DNA of 64,000 nt from Pandoraea aquatica (GTDB taxonomy: Bacteria; Pseudomonadota; Gammaproteobacteria; Burkholderiales; Burkholderiaceae), in the NCBI RefSeq assembly GCF_902459565.1, contig NZ_CABPSN010000001.1, positions 744,001 to 808,000 on the forward strand, in the 5' to 3' direction. The position numbers and the translations under genes were made by a program. Below are positions 35,474-43,752 of this stretch, piece by piece. Position 1 is the first letter of the stretch. Each line of letters begins with the position of its first letter. Under the pieces are notes generated by a model. That model saw only the letters and a list, made by a program, of their open reading frames with translations, was not told the origin of the DNA and did not search any database.

Positions 35474-36154
35474 ATGCAACTGACAGCCAAGCGAATCAAG
35501 CAGTCTCCAGCATCAGACTTCGCTGCGCTGATGAATGGACAGTACCTGGGTGACGAAAAGGTGCTTCTCGACCAAATCGCGCTCCAGTTGCTGAAGCGTA
35601 CGCTTGCGACACTTCGGGACATGCACCACCGTGACGACTCAGCGCTACTTAAGAGCCGCGATACGCAAATTGCTCTCGCCTGCTCGCTTGCAGCGGTGCT
35701 GCTAACTGATTCCGGACGAGTCTCCAAGACACGTCCGACAAATCTGTCATTGCCTGTTTCAAATTGGGGGCCTGCGGAGGTACTCAAGCACACAGGCATG
35801 TCCAAAAGCACTCTTTACCGTGGAGATCACACTAAGTTCTACAGCGTGATTCCCCCGGGGATGCAAAATGGTCGAGCCTATCCTGCATGGCAATTCGTGG
35901 GCGACGCCCCCCTTTACTTGCCACAGGTGCTGAGCGTCCTGAACAGGAAATCGAGATTGCAGGTCAACACTTTTCTAGTTTCCGAGCAAGATGCTTTGAA
36001 CGAATTGTCGCCAGCGGAGGTGCTGACAGGCCTATCGTTTGAAGACAGAGGTGCTCTCGGCGTGCCTCAAAAGCGGATGCTTTCACTGCCGGCTGAAATG
36101 CGGTTGGAGAAAGTTATCGCGCTCGCGAAGCTGGAGGTGGCAGACCCGGTTTGA
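35474..36154 (+). CDS. Antitoxin-like DNA-binding protein (MbcA/ParS type, partner of RES)
   Basis: A 226-aa protein. The N-terminal half is helical. About residues 95-150 contain a helix-turn-helix-like segment (GPAEVLKHTGMSKSTLYRGD) followed by AYPAWQFVGDAPLYLPQVL. The C-terminus, DALNELSPAEVLTGLSF and onward, resembles the toxin-binding domain of MbcA/ParS antitoxins. AAGGAG at 35463 fixes the ATG. It precedes a RES-like gene by 10 bp, the normal antitoxin-toxin order. Longer than most such antitoxins. Confidence 0.6.
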   Translation: MQLTAKRIKQSPASDFAALMNGQYLGDEKVLLDQIALQLLKRTLATLRDMHHRDDSALLKSRDTQIALACSLAAVLLTDSGRVSKTRPTNLSLPVSNWGPAEVLKHTGMSKSTLYRGDHTKFYSVIPPGMQNGRAYPAWQFVGDAPLYLPQVLSVLNRKSRLQVNTFLVSEQDALNELSPAEVLTGLSFEDRGALGVPQKRMLSLPAEMRLEKVIALAKLEVADPV

Positions 36155-36164
36155 ACAACCATCG

Positions 36165-36848
36165 ATGCCAACAGAAGATATTGTTAGGAAATCGCTGCCG
36201 AGTTACCTCAGAGCCATCGTTCCCACACCAGAGCAAATTCACCGCGCTCTCGGACGACAGCGGAACAGTTTTAGCGTTGACACGACTTTCATTCGGGCGA
36301 TAGACAACCCTTCGTTCGTTGGATCGGCATCCCCTTTTGCCTCACATCGGTTTGGCCCTCCCGTCCCCGAGTTTCTAACGGAAAAAAAAAGGCTTGCATT
36401 CACCTGGCTCTATCTCGCACTGTCCGAAAACGTAGCTGCGTGGGAAAGCCAGTTTGCGCGGAACAACCGGGGTGCTGGTAACGGCTTCCACATCACTCGA
36501 AAGGCAGAGGTCAACGGCTTCATCGCTTCGATACGCTTCCAACGTTCGTTGAAGCTGTGGAATCTTGCAGACGATCACAGTAGCCGACTAGGTATTCATG
36601 ACATCGTCTCAAGTGAAGATCACGAGGCATGTCAGTGGTTAGGTGAGGTTGCGGTACGCGCCACCGCCTACGAAGTGACTCGAAGCACCGAGCACGGTTC
36701 TGCGTTTCAGCTTGCGCTCGATCTGCTCTCGAAAGGCTTGGGGCTATCTGTTCAAGTCACGGGAGAAAAGCTGAGTAACGCGGTTCGTATCAAGGCACCC
36801 GAGAGGTCAGCACCGAGATCAGCCTCCAGGACGGCGACGTCATCCTGA
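36165..36848 (+). CDS. RES-domain-like toxin, 3' end altered by phage sequence
   Basis: A 227-aa protein whose core fits the RES fold seen in NAD-degrading toxins: an Arg in FIRAIDNP, HRFGPP, then WLYLALSENVAAWESQF supplying the Tyr and Glu positions, and a later VAVRATAYEVTRSTEHGSAF segment. Similarity is distant. About 47 bases before the stop the sequence becomes that of a filamentous-phage secretin in another frame, so the last ~15 residues (ERSAPRSASRTATSS) are probably not native. Start ATG 36165 has a weak ribosome site and is probably coupled to the antitoxin. Confidence 0.55.
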   Translation: MPTEDIVRKSLPSYLRAIVPTPEQIHRALGRQRNSFSVDTTFIRAIDNPSFVGSASPFASHRFGPPVPEFLTEKKRLAFTWLYLALSENVAAWESQFARNNRGAGNGFHITRKAEVNGFIASIRFQRSLKLWNLADDHSSRLGIHDIVSSEDHEACQWLGEVAVRATAYEVTRSTEHGSAFQLALDLLSKGLGLSVQVTGEKLSNAVRIKAPERSAPRSASRTATSS

Positions 36849-37303
36849 TCGGAGGACTTACGACCAATAAGGCGTCAGACAACAACACGGGGCTGTCCTT
36901 CCTGCCGCGATTTCTCGACAGCCATTCCGATACCGCGTCGGCCACTGAGATTCTGCTGGTGCTCCAGGTTGAGCGCTTGAGGACGTCCAGCGTCGGGAGT
37001 GTCGGCGCCGATGCCGGAGCCGAAGGTGTCCACCGTAGCATCTGCAACGTCCGGACCGTTGACGCGCGACTCAGCGCGGCTCGCGCGACCGAGCAGCGGG
37101 TGGCACCACTGGCAAACGCCGAAGTGCCGCCGTCAGGTACACCCCCTCTCATTGAAAACCGTCTTTCCTCTTCCGCCGAAGAGGTGGAGCCCCCCCCAAG
37201 AAGAGCAAGACGCTTCGCGCGACCGCCGCCGCCCGCAGGGCCGAGGACGGCGGGGGCGCGCGAAGCGCGCCCTAGATTTATATCAGTAACACTTAACGTA
37301 TAA
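36803..37303 (+). pseudogene. Filamentous-phage secretin (gpIV-like), C-terminal remnant
   Basis: The frame opening EVSTEISLQDGDVILIGGLT, then SFLPRFLDSHSDTASATEIL and LLVLQVER, is the C-terminal end of an inovirus/type II-like secretin. There is no start; it begins abruptly inside the RES-like gene in a different frame. After about 36975 the frame is Arg/Pro/Ala-rich and may be degenerate. It marks an inovirus-like prophage remnant that continues with Rep and an AlpA-like gene. Confidence 0.7.
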
Positions 37304-37354
37304 GGAGGACGCAAAGCCCCACAGGGAAACGACGGCAACACGTAGGTCCTGACG

Positions 37355-37377
37355 AAAAAAGGCCCCGATGCGGGGCA
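37355..37377 (-). terminator. Minus-strand hairpin with T-run
   Basis: GCCCCG-CAT-CGGGGC (37362-37376 on the minus strand) followed by six T residues. It lies in the phage remnant, 10 bp before the Rep fragment; what it terminates is unclear. Confidence 0.45.
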
Positions 37378-37387
37378 CCGGGAGAAC

Positions 37388-37894
37388 ATGCAAGACCGCG
37401 AACGCTTGAAGCGGGACTTCGATGCCTTACGTCGCCGTTTGGGCAGGTTTCAGGACTTCCAGTACGTCGCGGTTTCGGAACGCCAGAAGCGAGGCGCGTG
37501 GCATCTTCACGTTGCGGTAAAGGGGCGACAAAACTACCGCTTGCTTCGCACCAGGCAATCCGTCGTCGGCGCAGACAACGGTAACGTCGACGTACGTAAC
37601 CCGTTCCGTCAGAAAGGCCTGCGCCACAAACTTGCTGCGTACCTTGGCAAATACCTCACAAAAGACTTCGCCGAACACAAAATGAATGAAAAGCGCTATT
37701 GGACAAGCCGTGGAATCGCCGTCCCAGAACGCCACCCAATTAACCACATCCTTAGCGATGACGCGCCAACGGCCATAGCTCTATCGTTTGAGGCGGCACA
37801 GGAAGTCGGTGCGACCTTAGATCAGTGTCAAGTATTTTGGAGTCAGGACCTTGGCTGCTTTTGGCTGGCTACGCGGGAGGGCTCCGATGAATAA
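37388..37894 (+). CDS. Rolling-circle replication initiator (HUH Rep), truncated
   Basis: A 168-aa protein with the HUH metal motif in GAWHLHVAVKG (about residues 38-48) and a downstream LAAYLGKYLTKDF carrying the Tyr-x-x-Lys/Tyr catalytic pattern of rolling-circle initiators. Full inovirus Rep proteins are usually two to three times longer, so the N-terminal part is missing. An ATG with GGGAGA nearby allows expression. Its stop overlaps the start of the AlpA-like gene by 8 bases. Confidence 0.7.
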   Translation: MQDRERLKRDFDALRRRLGRFQDFQYVAVSERQKRGAWHLHVAVKGRQNYRLLRTRQSVVGADNGNVDVRNPFRQKGLRHKLAAYLGKYLTKDFAEHKMNEKRYWTSRGIAVPERHPINHILSDDAPTAIALSFEAAQEVGATLDQCQVFWSQDLGCFWLATREGSDE

Positions 37895-38246
37895 TTCCGA
37901 ACAGTCCAACACCGGCTTCGAAAACAATCACCTGTTGGAACGCCTTGCTCAGTCACTGGCAGACAGGCTTGCACCGACGCTACCCGTGTCGATTCAGCTA
38001 TGGAACGCCAAGACAATCGCGGTGTACTTGCAACGCTCTCCAGCAGTGGTGCTTGAACGAATAGTTACTCTGCCCGACTTTCCAGCGCCAATCCGCTTAC
38101 CATCGACACGCGCGAAATCAAGAAATGAGATTGGCCAGTCCATTGATCGCGCCACAGGGCAACCTCTTTGGAAAGCGATTGAAGTCATTGCATGGGTAGA
38201 CTCACACCGCGGGAAACGAGTGGGCCGTCCTCACAACGTGAACTGA
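37887..38246 (+). CDS. AlpA/excisionase-like DNA-binding protein
   Basis: A 119-aa protein. After a ~40-residue N-terminus comes the AlpA-type winged helix (LWNAKTIAVYLQRSPAVVLE, FPAPIRLP, then PLWKAIEVIAWVDSHR). Such proteins bind attachment or promoter sites of phages and islands. The ATG follows GGGAGGG and overlaps the Rep stop codon, so the two are coupled. Part of the inovirus-like remnant. Confidence 0.7.
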   Translation: MNNSEQSNTGFENNHLLERLAQSLADRLAPTLPVSIQLWNAKTIAVYLQRSPAVVLERIVTLPDFPAPIRLPSTRAKSRNEIGQSIDRATGQPLWKAIEVIAWVDSHRGKRVGRPHNVN

Positions 38247-38468
38247 ACGAAGAAAATACATTCCGCTAGCCCACTCGGGACAAACGTTAGACTCAGAGCG
38301 TACGCGACGATGCCAACAATGGTCCGACTTGAGACGGTCAGGGCAGATGTATTTTGACGGCTGCGATACCCCGTTTTTGGCCAGCGCGAAGGGGAGGCTT
38401 GCGGTCGGTAAACAACTATCCGATGGAGGGGAGGAACCAAGCCCTCCCCCACAATCCAAACGGATATC

Positions 38469-39365
38469 TCACCAGCCGTTCCAAAGGTTTACAATTCCTT
38501 GCATAAACGTCGTGCAGTCATTGCCGTTCCAAGTTACGTCGCGATTGCCATCTAGTAATGGATATTGATGGTTTGCACAAAGTAACTTAGAACGATCGGA
38601 CGCAAGCAGCCAATTGATCGAATTCAGCATTGAATCGGTATAGGAGTCACCGAAACAATTCGCTGGCACGTTGTAAAGCAATCCTTCGAGATAGTACGAG
38701 GGCGCCACGCCAGCCTCAATATGACCGCGCACTATCATCTGTTCGCGGGAATTCTTGAATATTCGGACGATGTGCTTGAACCATTCGTTCGTCTGTTGAT
38801 TCTTTGCAATGAGATTTTCTCGATGGTGTCGCGGATAATTTATTACGCGAGTGCCGTCAGCTTTCTGAAAGCTAATGCCGAGCACGTAGTCCTGACCTCC
38901 GTCATGGTCTGACACGTACCAGTTATACTTCCTGTGTTGGGCCGCGATTAGCACATCCGCCTTGCGCCTATTATGGAAGGGCTCAATCGTTACCGCCTTG
39001 GATCCGGGCCGAACGTGGGCACCAAAGCGTGCCCTTAAGGCTGCGAGCACGTCATTGCGAAAGTGGTCATGGGTATAGGTCGCGCTACCATGCGACGATC
39101 TGAACGCCTGTTGCTGATCGGGTGGCAACGCAGATAAATCATAAGTAAAAATTGAGTCGAGCCGAATAACGACATCAACGTCGCTTTCCTTAATGATATT
39201 AGTGTCGTTACCGTAAGATCCCTGCAGAAAAATCTTGAAACTCTTGTCGTCGTAGCCGGTTCCGTCCGCCTCCAAAGCAAGTTTCACCGTTGCATACGTC
39301 TCTTTCGATGTGGTCTGCGCACCAATTTGGGCCATTCGAGTCAAATCAGCTTCCGGAATCGCCAT
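38469..39365 (-). CDS. CBASS CD-NTase (cyclic oligonucleotide synthase), locus 1
   Basis: A 298-aa nucleotidyltransferase of the cGAS/DncV-like class. The active-site signature is FLQGSYGNDTNIIKESDVDV, with Gly49-Ser50 and metal Asp62 and Asp64; the third acid is Asp137 in RRKADVLIAAQ. Family members sense phage infection and make cyclic di- or trinucleotides that activate an adjacent effector. It follows the CapV gene by 9 bp with GGGGAAGG before its ATG, so the two are one operon. No E1/E2 or JAB ancillary genes are present, so this is the minimal type I layout. Nucleotide product unknown. Confidence 0.88.
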   Translation of the reverse strand: MAIPEADLTRMAQIGAQTTSKETYATVKLALEADGTGYDDKSFKIFLQGSYGNDTNIIKESDVDVVIRLDSIFTYDLSALPPDQQQAFRSSHGSATYTHDHFRNDVLAALRARFGAHVRPGSKAVTIEPFHNRRKADVLIAAQHRKYNWYVSDHDGGQDYVLGISFQKADGTRVINYPRHHRENLIAKNQQTNEWFKHIVRIFKNSREQMIVRGHIEAGVAPSYYLEGLLYNVPANCFGDSYTDSMLNSINWLLASDRSKLLCANHQYPLLDGNRDVTWNGNDCTTFMQGIVNLWNGW

Positions 39366-39374
39366 GCCTTCCCC

Positions 39375-40310
39375 TCAGGAGAGTAGTTGTTCGAGTTGAC
39401 GCTCATATTTGCCAAACGATTCAAGGCCGCGTCGATAGAGCAGCTTCAGCTTATCGATGTTGTGCTCCATGAGATCAGCGGCCATATCCGGCGTAGTGAA
39501 GCTATCGCTAACGCGCACCATAGGAACGTCCGCGCACAGCAACATGGCAAGCTGCTCAAGAGAGTGGGTGTTTATTCCCAGCGTTTTGTGCAGCAAACGG
39601 ACGAGGAAAAACTTCTCGATGGCCCACCTATGCCAATACTTGGGAGGTTCAGGGTAATTGCCAACACCGAGACTAACGACACGCAAATCGGTGTGCCCGT
39701 ATCCCAATGCCTTCGTGGCGTCAATGATGGCGTAAAGGGTGGGGTTGTTGGCGCAGTAACCCCCATCTATGAGCTCCACATCTCCGTCGGAAGTCTTAAC
39801 CCGTTTGCGATTGAAGATCGGATAGGCGGAACAGGAGGCAACAACAGCGTCGGCCACTGACGCACCGAAGCCGGGTTCAAAGGTACCCTTGCTTCCGTGA
39901 GATTGGCCAATGTCCGCCTTGAATATCATTGGCTTTTCTTCCAGCCAACGGGCTGTCACGATGCCAATCCGGGTCTTCATATCATTGAACGTAGCGCCAT
40001 CGAACACCCGCGCCGCCAATGCTTCCAGCGCTGCAGATCGAGCGTTACTACCCCGCATGCTCATTAATGCCGGCACCTCATTCGCGTAAAGCTCTCGGAT
40101 CTCATCAACCCTGCGCCCCAAGGCAAGCAACGTCGCGATGATCGCACCTGTGCTCGTACCAAAGATGAGATCAAACTGTTCGCAAAGCGGTGAGTTACCG
40201 AGCTTCGCTTCGAGCTGTTTCAAGATGCCTAGCGTGTAGAACCCTTTTGCCCCCCCACCGTCGAGGCTGAGTATGCGGAAGGTATTTCTGCGATCGCGTT
40301 CGTCTGACAT
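39375..40310 (-). CDS. capV: CapV-type patatin phospholipase, CBASS effector
   Basis: A 311-aa patatin-like lipase. DGGGAKGFYTLGIL (about residues 17-30) forms the oxyanion hole, Ser53 lies in FGTSTGAII, and Asp182 in DGGYCANNP completes the Ser-Asp dyad. CapV effectors are switched on by a cyclic dinucleotide and degrade the inner membrane, killing infected cells. Directly upstream of the CD-NTase in the same operon, which is the basis of the CBASS call. ATG 40310 begins the domain; a longer frame to 40379 is unlikely. No strong Shine-Dalgarno is visible. Confidence 0.9.
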   Translation of the reverse strand: MSDERDRRNTFRILSLDGGGAKGFYTLGILKQLEAKLGNSPLCEQFDLIFGTSTGAIIATLLALGRRVDEIRELYANEVPALMSMRGSNARSAALEALAARVFDGATFNDMKTRIGIVTARWLEEKPMIFKADIGQSHGSKGTFEPGFGASVADAVVASCSAYPIFNRKRVKTSDGDVELIDGGYCANNPTLYAIIDATKALGYGHTDLRVVSLGVGNYPEPPKYWHRWAIEKFFLVRLLHKTLGINTHSLEQLAMLLCADVPMVRVSDSFTTPDMAADLMEHNIDKLKLLYRRGLESFGKYERQLEQLLS

Positions 40311-40448
40311 CAATGCAAGGTACCCGATGATTGTCTGCGATTTGAAGCGGTACCGATTCTCACGGCAAGCCGTGGCCATCGACCGGCACGTCCGCCTCGT
40401 GCGCGAGGAATTTCATCTGTTCAATCCGAACTAGGCACTCGATCCGGT

Positions 40449-40904
40449 TCACGTAGGATTCGCTTGGGCTTCCAATGATATTTGACGCGTATCAAGTTGG
40501 ATATCCACGTGCACGCCCTCCCCGATATGGAGGACGTCCACAGTCTCCTGAGAAAGAATGCGGTAGACCAACATCTTAATTCCTAACGAAAGCACGGTCG
40601 GTCCGAACGGCACGAGGTAGACCGTTTTCCATCGTTTCGCCTTAAGCATTTTCGCCACGCCGACCAGCGCTTCCCGTATGCCCTTCTCCGCAGTCTCTCT
40701 CGAACTAAAATCGAGACTTCCCTGCGATGCAACAAATATCTCGCCTCTCAGAAGATCATCACGCAATGGATGGACTCCTCCGTTGGCCACGATAGTTAAT
40801 ACTGAGGCCGAATTGTTTAGTCTATTCGTTAGGGCTGCCCGAAGTTCAGCCGAACCGAATCTCACTATATACTCGTCAACAATTTCCTCCATCTCGCGAT
40901 CCAT
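40449..40904 (-). CDS. Unknown 151-aa protein in the CBASS 1 array, weakly SAVED-like
   Basis: No family is recognised with confidence. The C-terminal half, KTVYLVPFGPTVLSLGIKML then VDVLHIGEGVHVDIQLD, has the hydrophobic-strand / P-x-x-L-x-x-x-L-G / strand pattern seen at the end of SAVED nucleotide-sensor domains, but at 151 aa it would be only about half a domain. The N-terminal half is helical and acidic. Its ATG overlaps the stop of the Cap15-like gene by one base, so the two are coupled. 138 bp separate it from CapV. SAVED likeness is inference. Confidence 0.5.
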   Translation of the reverse strand: MDREMEEIVDEYIVRFGSAELRAALTNRLNNSASVLTIVANGGVHPLRDDLLRGEIFVASQGSLDFSSRETAEKGIREALVGVAKMLKAKRWKTVYLVPFGPTVLSLGIKMLVYRILSQETVDVLHIGEGVHVDIQLDTRQISLEAQANPT

Positions 40905-41503
40905 TATTTTTTCCTTACAAATTCCATTTGCCCATGAGTATCGCGACGTAGCTCAGTATAATATTTCGCCTGACAGGGTTGATCAAACAAATGATCATCA
41001 CTTATTAAAACCAACTCCGTTACGCCGTGATGCCGATGAATTTCCGATGCCGACGCGCTGTATTCCGCAGAATACTCGTAACGAAGCTTAAAACATTTCG
41101 GATCCTCCATCTCTATTGAAGCCATTCTCGACATACTACGAGACTTATCCGTTTCGAGCCTTACACGAATTTTTGTATATGTCTGATGTATTGTAATTTT
41201 AGCATCAATAGTCTGATTTTTATTATTAGAACTCGACATTTTCCCCGACCAGACGCCATTTAGATTCGGTATCTTTACTAGCCCCCACCTGTAAAATATT
41301 GAACACTTTATGAGCGCATGATCCAGCCCGAGCAATATCAACGTAAACACAGCCAACCCCGAAGGGCCTGCAATTATCTTTCCCGATATAACAGACAATT
41401 TTCCAATAGCGAAAGTAATTATCACTCCAATCACCCCCGAAATTGTAGCAGCCACGTAGTACGTCAACTTTCTATCGTGATAAGTCAATATATATTCGTG
41501 CAT
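40904..41503 (-). CDS. Cap15-like membrane protein (2TM plus beta-barrel domain), locus 1
   Basis: A 199-aa protein. Two membrane helices (about residues 14-34 and 43-62) precede a cytosolic beta-rich domain with IPNLNGVWSG (78-87), ITIHQTYTKIRVRLETDKS, a YEYSAEY strand and HHGVTELVL. These landmarks align with Cap15, a CBASS effector whose beta-barrel binds cyclic dinucleotides and whose helices disrupt the inner membrane. It also aligns with the second Cap15 at 45.5 kb. The gene is markedly AT-rich compared with its surroundings. No strong Shine-Dalgarno. It may serve the CapV/CD-NTase operon as a second effector, or be an independent module. Confidence 0.75.
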   Translation of the reverse strand: MHEYILTYHDRKLTYYVAATISGVIGVIITFAIGKLSVISGKIIAGPSGLAVFTLILLGLDHALIKCSIFYRWGLVKIPNLNGVWSGKMSSSNNKNQTIDAKITIHQTYTKIRVRLETDKSRSMSRMASIEMEDPKCFKLRYEYSAEYSASASEIHRHHGVTELVLISDDHLFDQPCQAKYYTELRRDTHGQMEFVRKK

Positions 41504-41749
41504 TTTTTATCTATATTATTTGCCTGCCACATCAAACCCAGTTCGATTACCGGCCGATGAATCTCATTAAGAAAAAATGAGCATCACACGGCAACCACCC
41601 CGCATTTTATAGTGAAATTTTCCTCCCCGATACACGATAAATGCCTGCTCGCAAGACCAGCCGGATGGACGAACCACAATTGCCAGTAGATTCTACATTG
41701 GCTGTCTCGACAGATTTTTCGCAAAGAAGTGCACTCTGCGAGGTGACAC

Positions 41750-42754
41750 TTAGCCGAGGCGCCCCGCTATATCTGTCGCCGTCGGGTTGTAATAGGTCAT
41801 CAGTTCAGAGAGGTTTCTATGACCGGTCATTCGGGCTAAGTCCAGCGGTTGCAATTTCTTCGCTAGGCGCGTAATCGCTTCATGACGGGTATCGTGAAAC
41901 GTTACGTCCGGGATCTGCGTCCTGTCGCGTGCCTTACGGAAAAGTGCGTCACGGCTGGATGCCGATAACCCGAATAGTGCTTTGCCTTTTTCCACGGTCG
42001 GCAGCATCTTCAAGAGTTCAATTGCACGGGATGACAGTGGCACATTTCGCGCAGTGCCATTCTTGGTCATCGGAAGCCGCGCGAACTTGCCTTTGTAGTT
42101 CACCGACGAAGCCGTGAGGGCCAGGATTTCGCTAGAGCGCATGGCGGTCTCTATCGCGAAGAGAAACGCCACAGCTACGCGCTGCATCGGCTTTTCTATG
42201 GGAAGCCCCTCTTCGTACCCCAAGCTCGTAAGCAGCGACTCGATCTCCTCTTCGGATATCAATCGCTCACGACCCGGCGCATCTGGCGGCCGCTTCACTT
42301 CCGCCATCGGATTCGTCACCAGCCAGCCCCACTCCTTCCGGGCCACGAGAAAAGCATGCGACATCAACGACATTTCCCGCGACGTCGACGCCCCTGAAAC
42401 CTCCCGCATCCGAGCATCCCGCCAAGCCGCTATATGGCCAGGCCGCAGATCCGCCAGTTTGATATCCCCAAACTTCCGCCCGCCGATCACCCTGCTCCCA
42501 ATCAACGGTAGCCGCAACTTCTCCCACCTAGCTCCACGCTTAGTCGGACTCACCTTCAGCTCATACTCCTTGAGCACATCGCCAACCGTCAGCGTCTTAC
42601 TCCCTGCGCCGTTAGCAATCGACCGCAGCTCCGTCTCCCGCTGCGCACTCCAGGCCATCGCGGCCGCCTTCGTATCAAATGTCCTGCTATCGCGCTGACC
42701 ATCGACCATGACTTGCACACGCCAGCCCTTCGCCACCTTCTGAATTGATGCCAT
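41750..42754 (-). CDS. Tyrosine-family site-specific integrase
   Basis: A 334-aa recombinase. An N-terminal arm-binding domain (MASIQKVAKGWRVQVMVDGQ) and SAM-like core-binding domain are followed by the catalytic domain with Arg in AIETAMRSSEILALT, the box HDTRHEAITRLAKKL, GHRNLSELMTYYNP and the nucleophile Tyr in MTYYNP. Full length, so probably active. ATG 42754 starts the arm-binding domain; the frame extends to 42895 without a better start. Four copies of a 15-16 bp repeat lie 170-320 bp upstream and could be its arm sites. Confidence 0.9.
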   Translation of the reverse strand: MASIQKVAKGWRVQVMVDGQRDSRTFDTKAAAMAWSAQRETELRSIANGAGSKTLTVGDVLKEYELKVSPTKRGARWEKLRLPLIGSRVIGGRKFGDIKLADLRPGHIAAWRDARMREVSGASTSREMSLMSHAFLVARKEWGWLVTNPMAEVKRPPDAPGRERLISEEEIESLLTSLGYEEGLPIEKPMQRVAVAFLFAIETAMRSSEILALTASSVNYKGKFARLPMTKNGTARNVPLSSRAIELLKMLPTVEKGKALFGLSASSRDALFRKARDRTQIPDVTFHDTRHEAITRLAKKLQPLDLARMTGHRNLSELMTYYNPTATDIAGRLG

Positions 42755-42926
42755 CCGTGGGGAATCCTCGGGTAAAAAATGGGGGACCGGCCACGATTTT
42801 AGGTGTGAAGAGGTGAGATTTTGCGCCTCAGACGAACAATCGGAATTGACGCAAAAATCCCGGCCCGCCTTATTCGGCGAGCGTTTGCGAGACATTGCGG
42901 GAAGAAGTGAGACCTACTGTCGAGTT

Positions 42927-43072
42927 ACCCATAAGTTGGCGCGCTTCAGACCCATGAGTTGGCGGACTCGTACCCTAACGCCCTCACTTTCCGCACTTCG
43001 CACACCTCCTACCACCCAGAAGCGCACCCACAAGTTGGCGCAAATCCGTGAATCGCACCCATGAGGTGGCGC
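42927..43072. repeat. Four direct repeats upstream of the integrase
   Basis: The word ACCCATRAGTTGGCG with small variations occurs at 42927-42942, 42950-42964, 43026-43041 and 43057-43072. All are in the same direction. Their position beside an integrase suggests arm-type binding sites or an attachment region; iteron or IS-end roles are alternatives. A looser match (CACACATGAGATGGCAC) lies at about 50123. Confidence 0.7.
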
Positions 43073-43300
43073 AACTATTTTCGGCAACACCTTGATTCAA
43101 AAACGCAAAATTTCACGAAGACGCGAAGACCTGTTTTCTCGCCCCGGATTTCGGCGTCTTCACGGCAGTATAGGCACGCCAACCGCCGTTTCTCGTGCTC
43201 AAAGTCGAACGCAGCGGTGCAACACGAAAATCTCGCTTTCATCTGAGGGAAACTGACCTAGCCTACGAGTGTGCTTTCACGCGTTTCACAGGAGGTCATC

Positions 43301-43636
43301 ATGCCCATGTGGAAAACACGCTCCGTCGACACGGAGCCAGTCACCCATCTCGTTCGTTGGCGTGTCTTTGAGGCTAGCGACTTCACACGGCACTTTGTTG
43401 GATGGGCAATCGAAGGGATGGCCGGGCGCGTGAGCTCGGCTATCCAAGAGTTCGATCTTGCGCGGGGTGAAGGCAGGACACGTTCGGGTCGCGTCTACCG
43501 ACTTGAGGGCCCATCGGGTGAGGATGGAGACGCATCGTATACGTGGGATAGATGGTGTACGCTGAACGCTGTGGTATCAACGCGCGACGTTTCCAATGAG
43601 TATCGGGAGCACGTGGCGGACGAGGGACGCGTGTGA
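43301..43636 (+). CDS. Small hypothetical protein, 111 aa
   Basis: An unrecognised soluble protein rich in Trp and Arg (HLVRWRVFEASDFTRHFVGW, TRSGRVYRLEGPSG). GGAGGT at 43291 fixes ATG 43301. No signal or membrane helix. It sits between the integrase repeats and the Ntn-hydrolase-like gene, with which it is convergent. Low-molecular-weight island gene of unknown role. Confidence 0.6.
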   Translation: MPMWKTRSVDTEPVTHLVRWRVFEASDFTRHFVGWAIEGMAGRVSSAIQEFDLARGEGRTRSGRVYRLEGPSGEDGDASYTWDRWCTLNAVVSTRDVSNEYREHVADEGRV

Positions 43637-43752
43637 CCTCGCCCACCGATATCCCCAAGTTAGTAAGTCTGCCACGTCTAAACAGGATGCCTCTAGAAAA
43701 ATTGGCACGCACCAGACGAACTTCTTTTCGCTGACAAGCGTGCCACCGCCGA

